Origin: Clostridiales bacterium S5-A14a
GTDB lineage: Bacteria > Bacillota > Clostridia > Peptostreptococcales > Anaerovoracaceae
DNA length: 64,000 nt
Reading direction: 5' to 3'
NCBI GenBank assembly: GCA_000758905.1
Contig: JRNA01000008.1
Span: forward strand, 1-64,000
Shown here: in pieces, positions 63,596 through 64,000 of the stretch
Position numbering within the stretch: position 1 is the stretch's first letter
How the letters are laid out: each line of letters opens with the position of its first letter
The notes under the pieces: generated by a model
Told to the model about the DNA's origin: nothing
Seen by the model: the letters and a program-made list of their open reading frames with translations, nothing else
Database searches by the model: none
Translations under genes and position numbers: made by a program

Positions 63596-64000
63596 ATGTT
63601 TAAAGAAGCTGTAAGACCTGCATGGGTAGAAGTTAACTTATCTAACTTGGACTACAACATCAAAAAGATTAGAGAGAAAATTGGTCCTAATCGCGAAATG
63701 ATAGGCGTTATAAAGGCGGATGCCTATGGACATGGATCGGTAGAATGCGCAGAGGTACTCCGTAAAAACGGGGTAAAGATGTTTGCGGTTGCAACTCTTG
63801 CGGAAGCTATCCACTTGCGTGAAAACGGAGCCCGCGAAGAAATTATTATTTTAGGTCTTACACCAGATTTTTACGTTGATACATTAATTAAATACGACCT
63901 GACTCCAGTTGTTTGCTCTATAGATAACGCGAAAGCTATTGATGCCGCTGCAAAAGCTGCAAATAAAACAATTAAGGCTCTAATAGCTGTCGACACTGGC
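63596..64000 (+). CDS. alr: Alanine racemase, 5' part (runs off the window)
   Basis: The first 135 codons are present: PAWVEVNLSNLDYNIKKI is the family start and GVIKADAYGHG holds the PLP lysine. It makes D-alanine for peptidoglycan. GAAAGGAAG precedes the ATG. Distinct from the ornithine racemase at 33467. The C-terminal domain lies beyond 64000. Confidence 0.93.
   Translation, partial: MFKEAVRPAWVEVNLSNLDYNIKKIREKIGPNREMIGVIKADAYGHGSVECAEVLRKNGVKMFAVATLAEAIHLRENGAREEIIILGLTPDFYVDTLIKYDLTPVVCSIDNAKAIDAAAKAANKTIKALIAVDTG

Overview
The window comes from a low-GC anaerobic Firmicute (Clostridia). The gene set points to an amino-acid-fermenting member of the Peptostreptococcales / Anaerovoracaceae (Mogibacterium or '[Eubacterium]'-like) lineage. 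It carries a complete B12-dependent ornithine degradation operon, a rubredoxin and flavin-reductase pair, a 2-hydroxyacyl-CoA dehydratase activator, an acyl-CoA:acetate CoA-transferase, a sortase B and sortase-type C-termini. Ribosome binding sites are AGGAGG-like and terminators are GC hairpins followed by T runs. The genus is an inference; no 16S gene is present. LAYOUT. 1-6.3 kb: an ECF-type vitamin uptake operon (DUF4430 lipoprotein, EcfT, and one polypeptide fusing both ATPases with the S component) plus a PD-(D/E)XK-like protein. Both ends are bracketed by an unusual 53-bp-period array of short inverted motifs, in opposite orientation at the two ends. 6.3-14.4 kb: housekeeping block on the minus strand (rplM-rpsI behind a long structured leader, an NSS transporter, tyrS, upp, rpiB, tsaC, prfA, rpmE). 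14.6-25.8 kb: a TetR-controlled membrane protein, a DUF2148 ferredoxin-like protein, a YjiH transporter, a 1494-residue dehydratase activator, a nucleotidyltransferase and a toxin-antitoxin pair. 25.9-33.3 kb: rubredoxin (not in the usual ORF size range) with Hrb, cysK, PAP2, YbjQ, PlsC, thioredoxin, a second toxin-antitoxin pair and a sortase-anchored surface protein. 33.5-44.1 kb: the ornithine operon ord-ortA-ortB-oraS-oraE-[36-aa sortase-signal microprotein]-glmL-orr. It is preceded by a clean sigma-54 promoter, paired upstream dyads and its own enhancer-binding protein. 44.2-53.3 kb: ssrA (tmRNA) followed by an accessory region. This holds an iteron-flanked hydrolase/membrane-protein pair, decayed MATE and msrA fragments, and a type III restriction-modification pair inserted between two diverged copies of a MATE-3'/msrA-5' junction. 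53.3-64 kb: intact msrAB, a Crp/Fnr regulator divergent from a ferredoxin/DUF1858 pair, sortase B, phosphohexomutase, a voltage-sensor-only protein, a CoA-transferase, a small NrdD-tail-like protein, a decayed CAP/cell-wall-binding gene, purB and the start of alr. HOW IT FITS TOGETHER. Ornithine is racemised (Orr), rearranged by the cobalamin/PLP enzyme OraSE (probably serviced by GlmL), oxidised (Ord) and thiolysed (OrtAB) to alanine and acetyl-CoA. The ECF operon is a plausible cobalamin importer for OraE. The DNA around the ornithine regulator suggests a self-contained circuit: the same GCAAA-N4-TTTGC dyad occurs twice upstream of the sigma-54 promoter and once over the -35 box of the regulator's own promoter. 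The most unexplained structures are the 53-bp arrays around the ECF block and the standalone sorting-signal peptide inside the ornithine operon.
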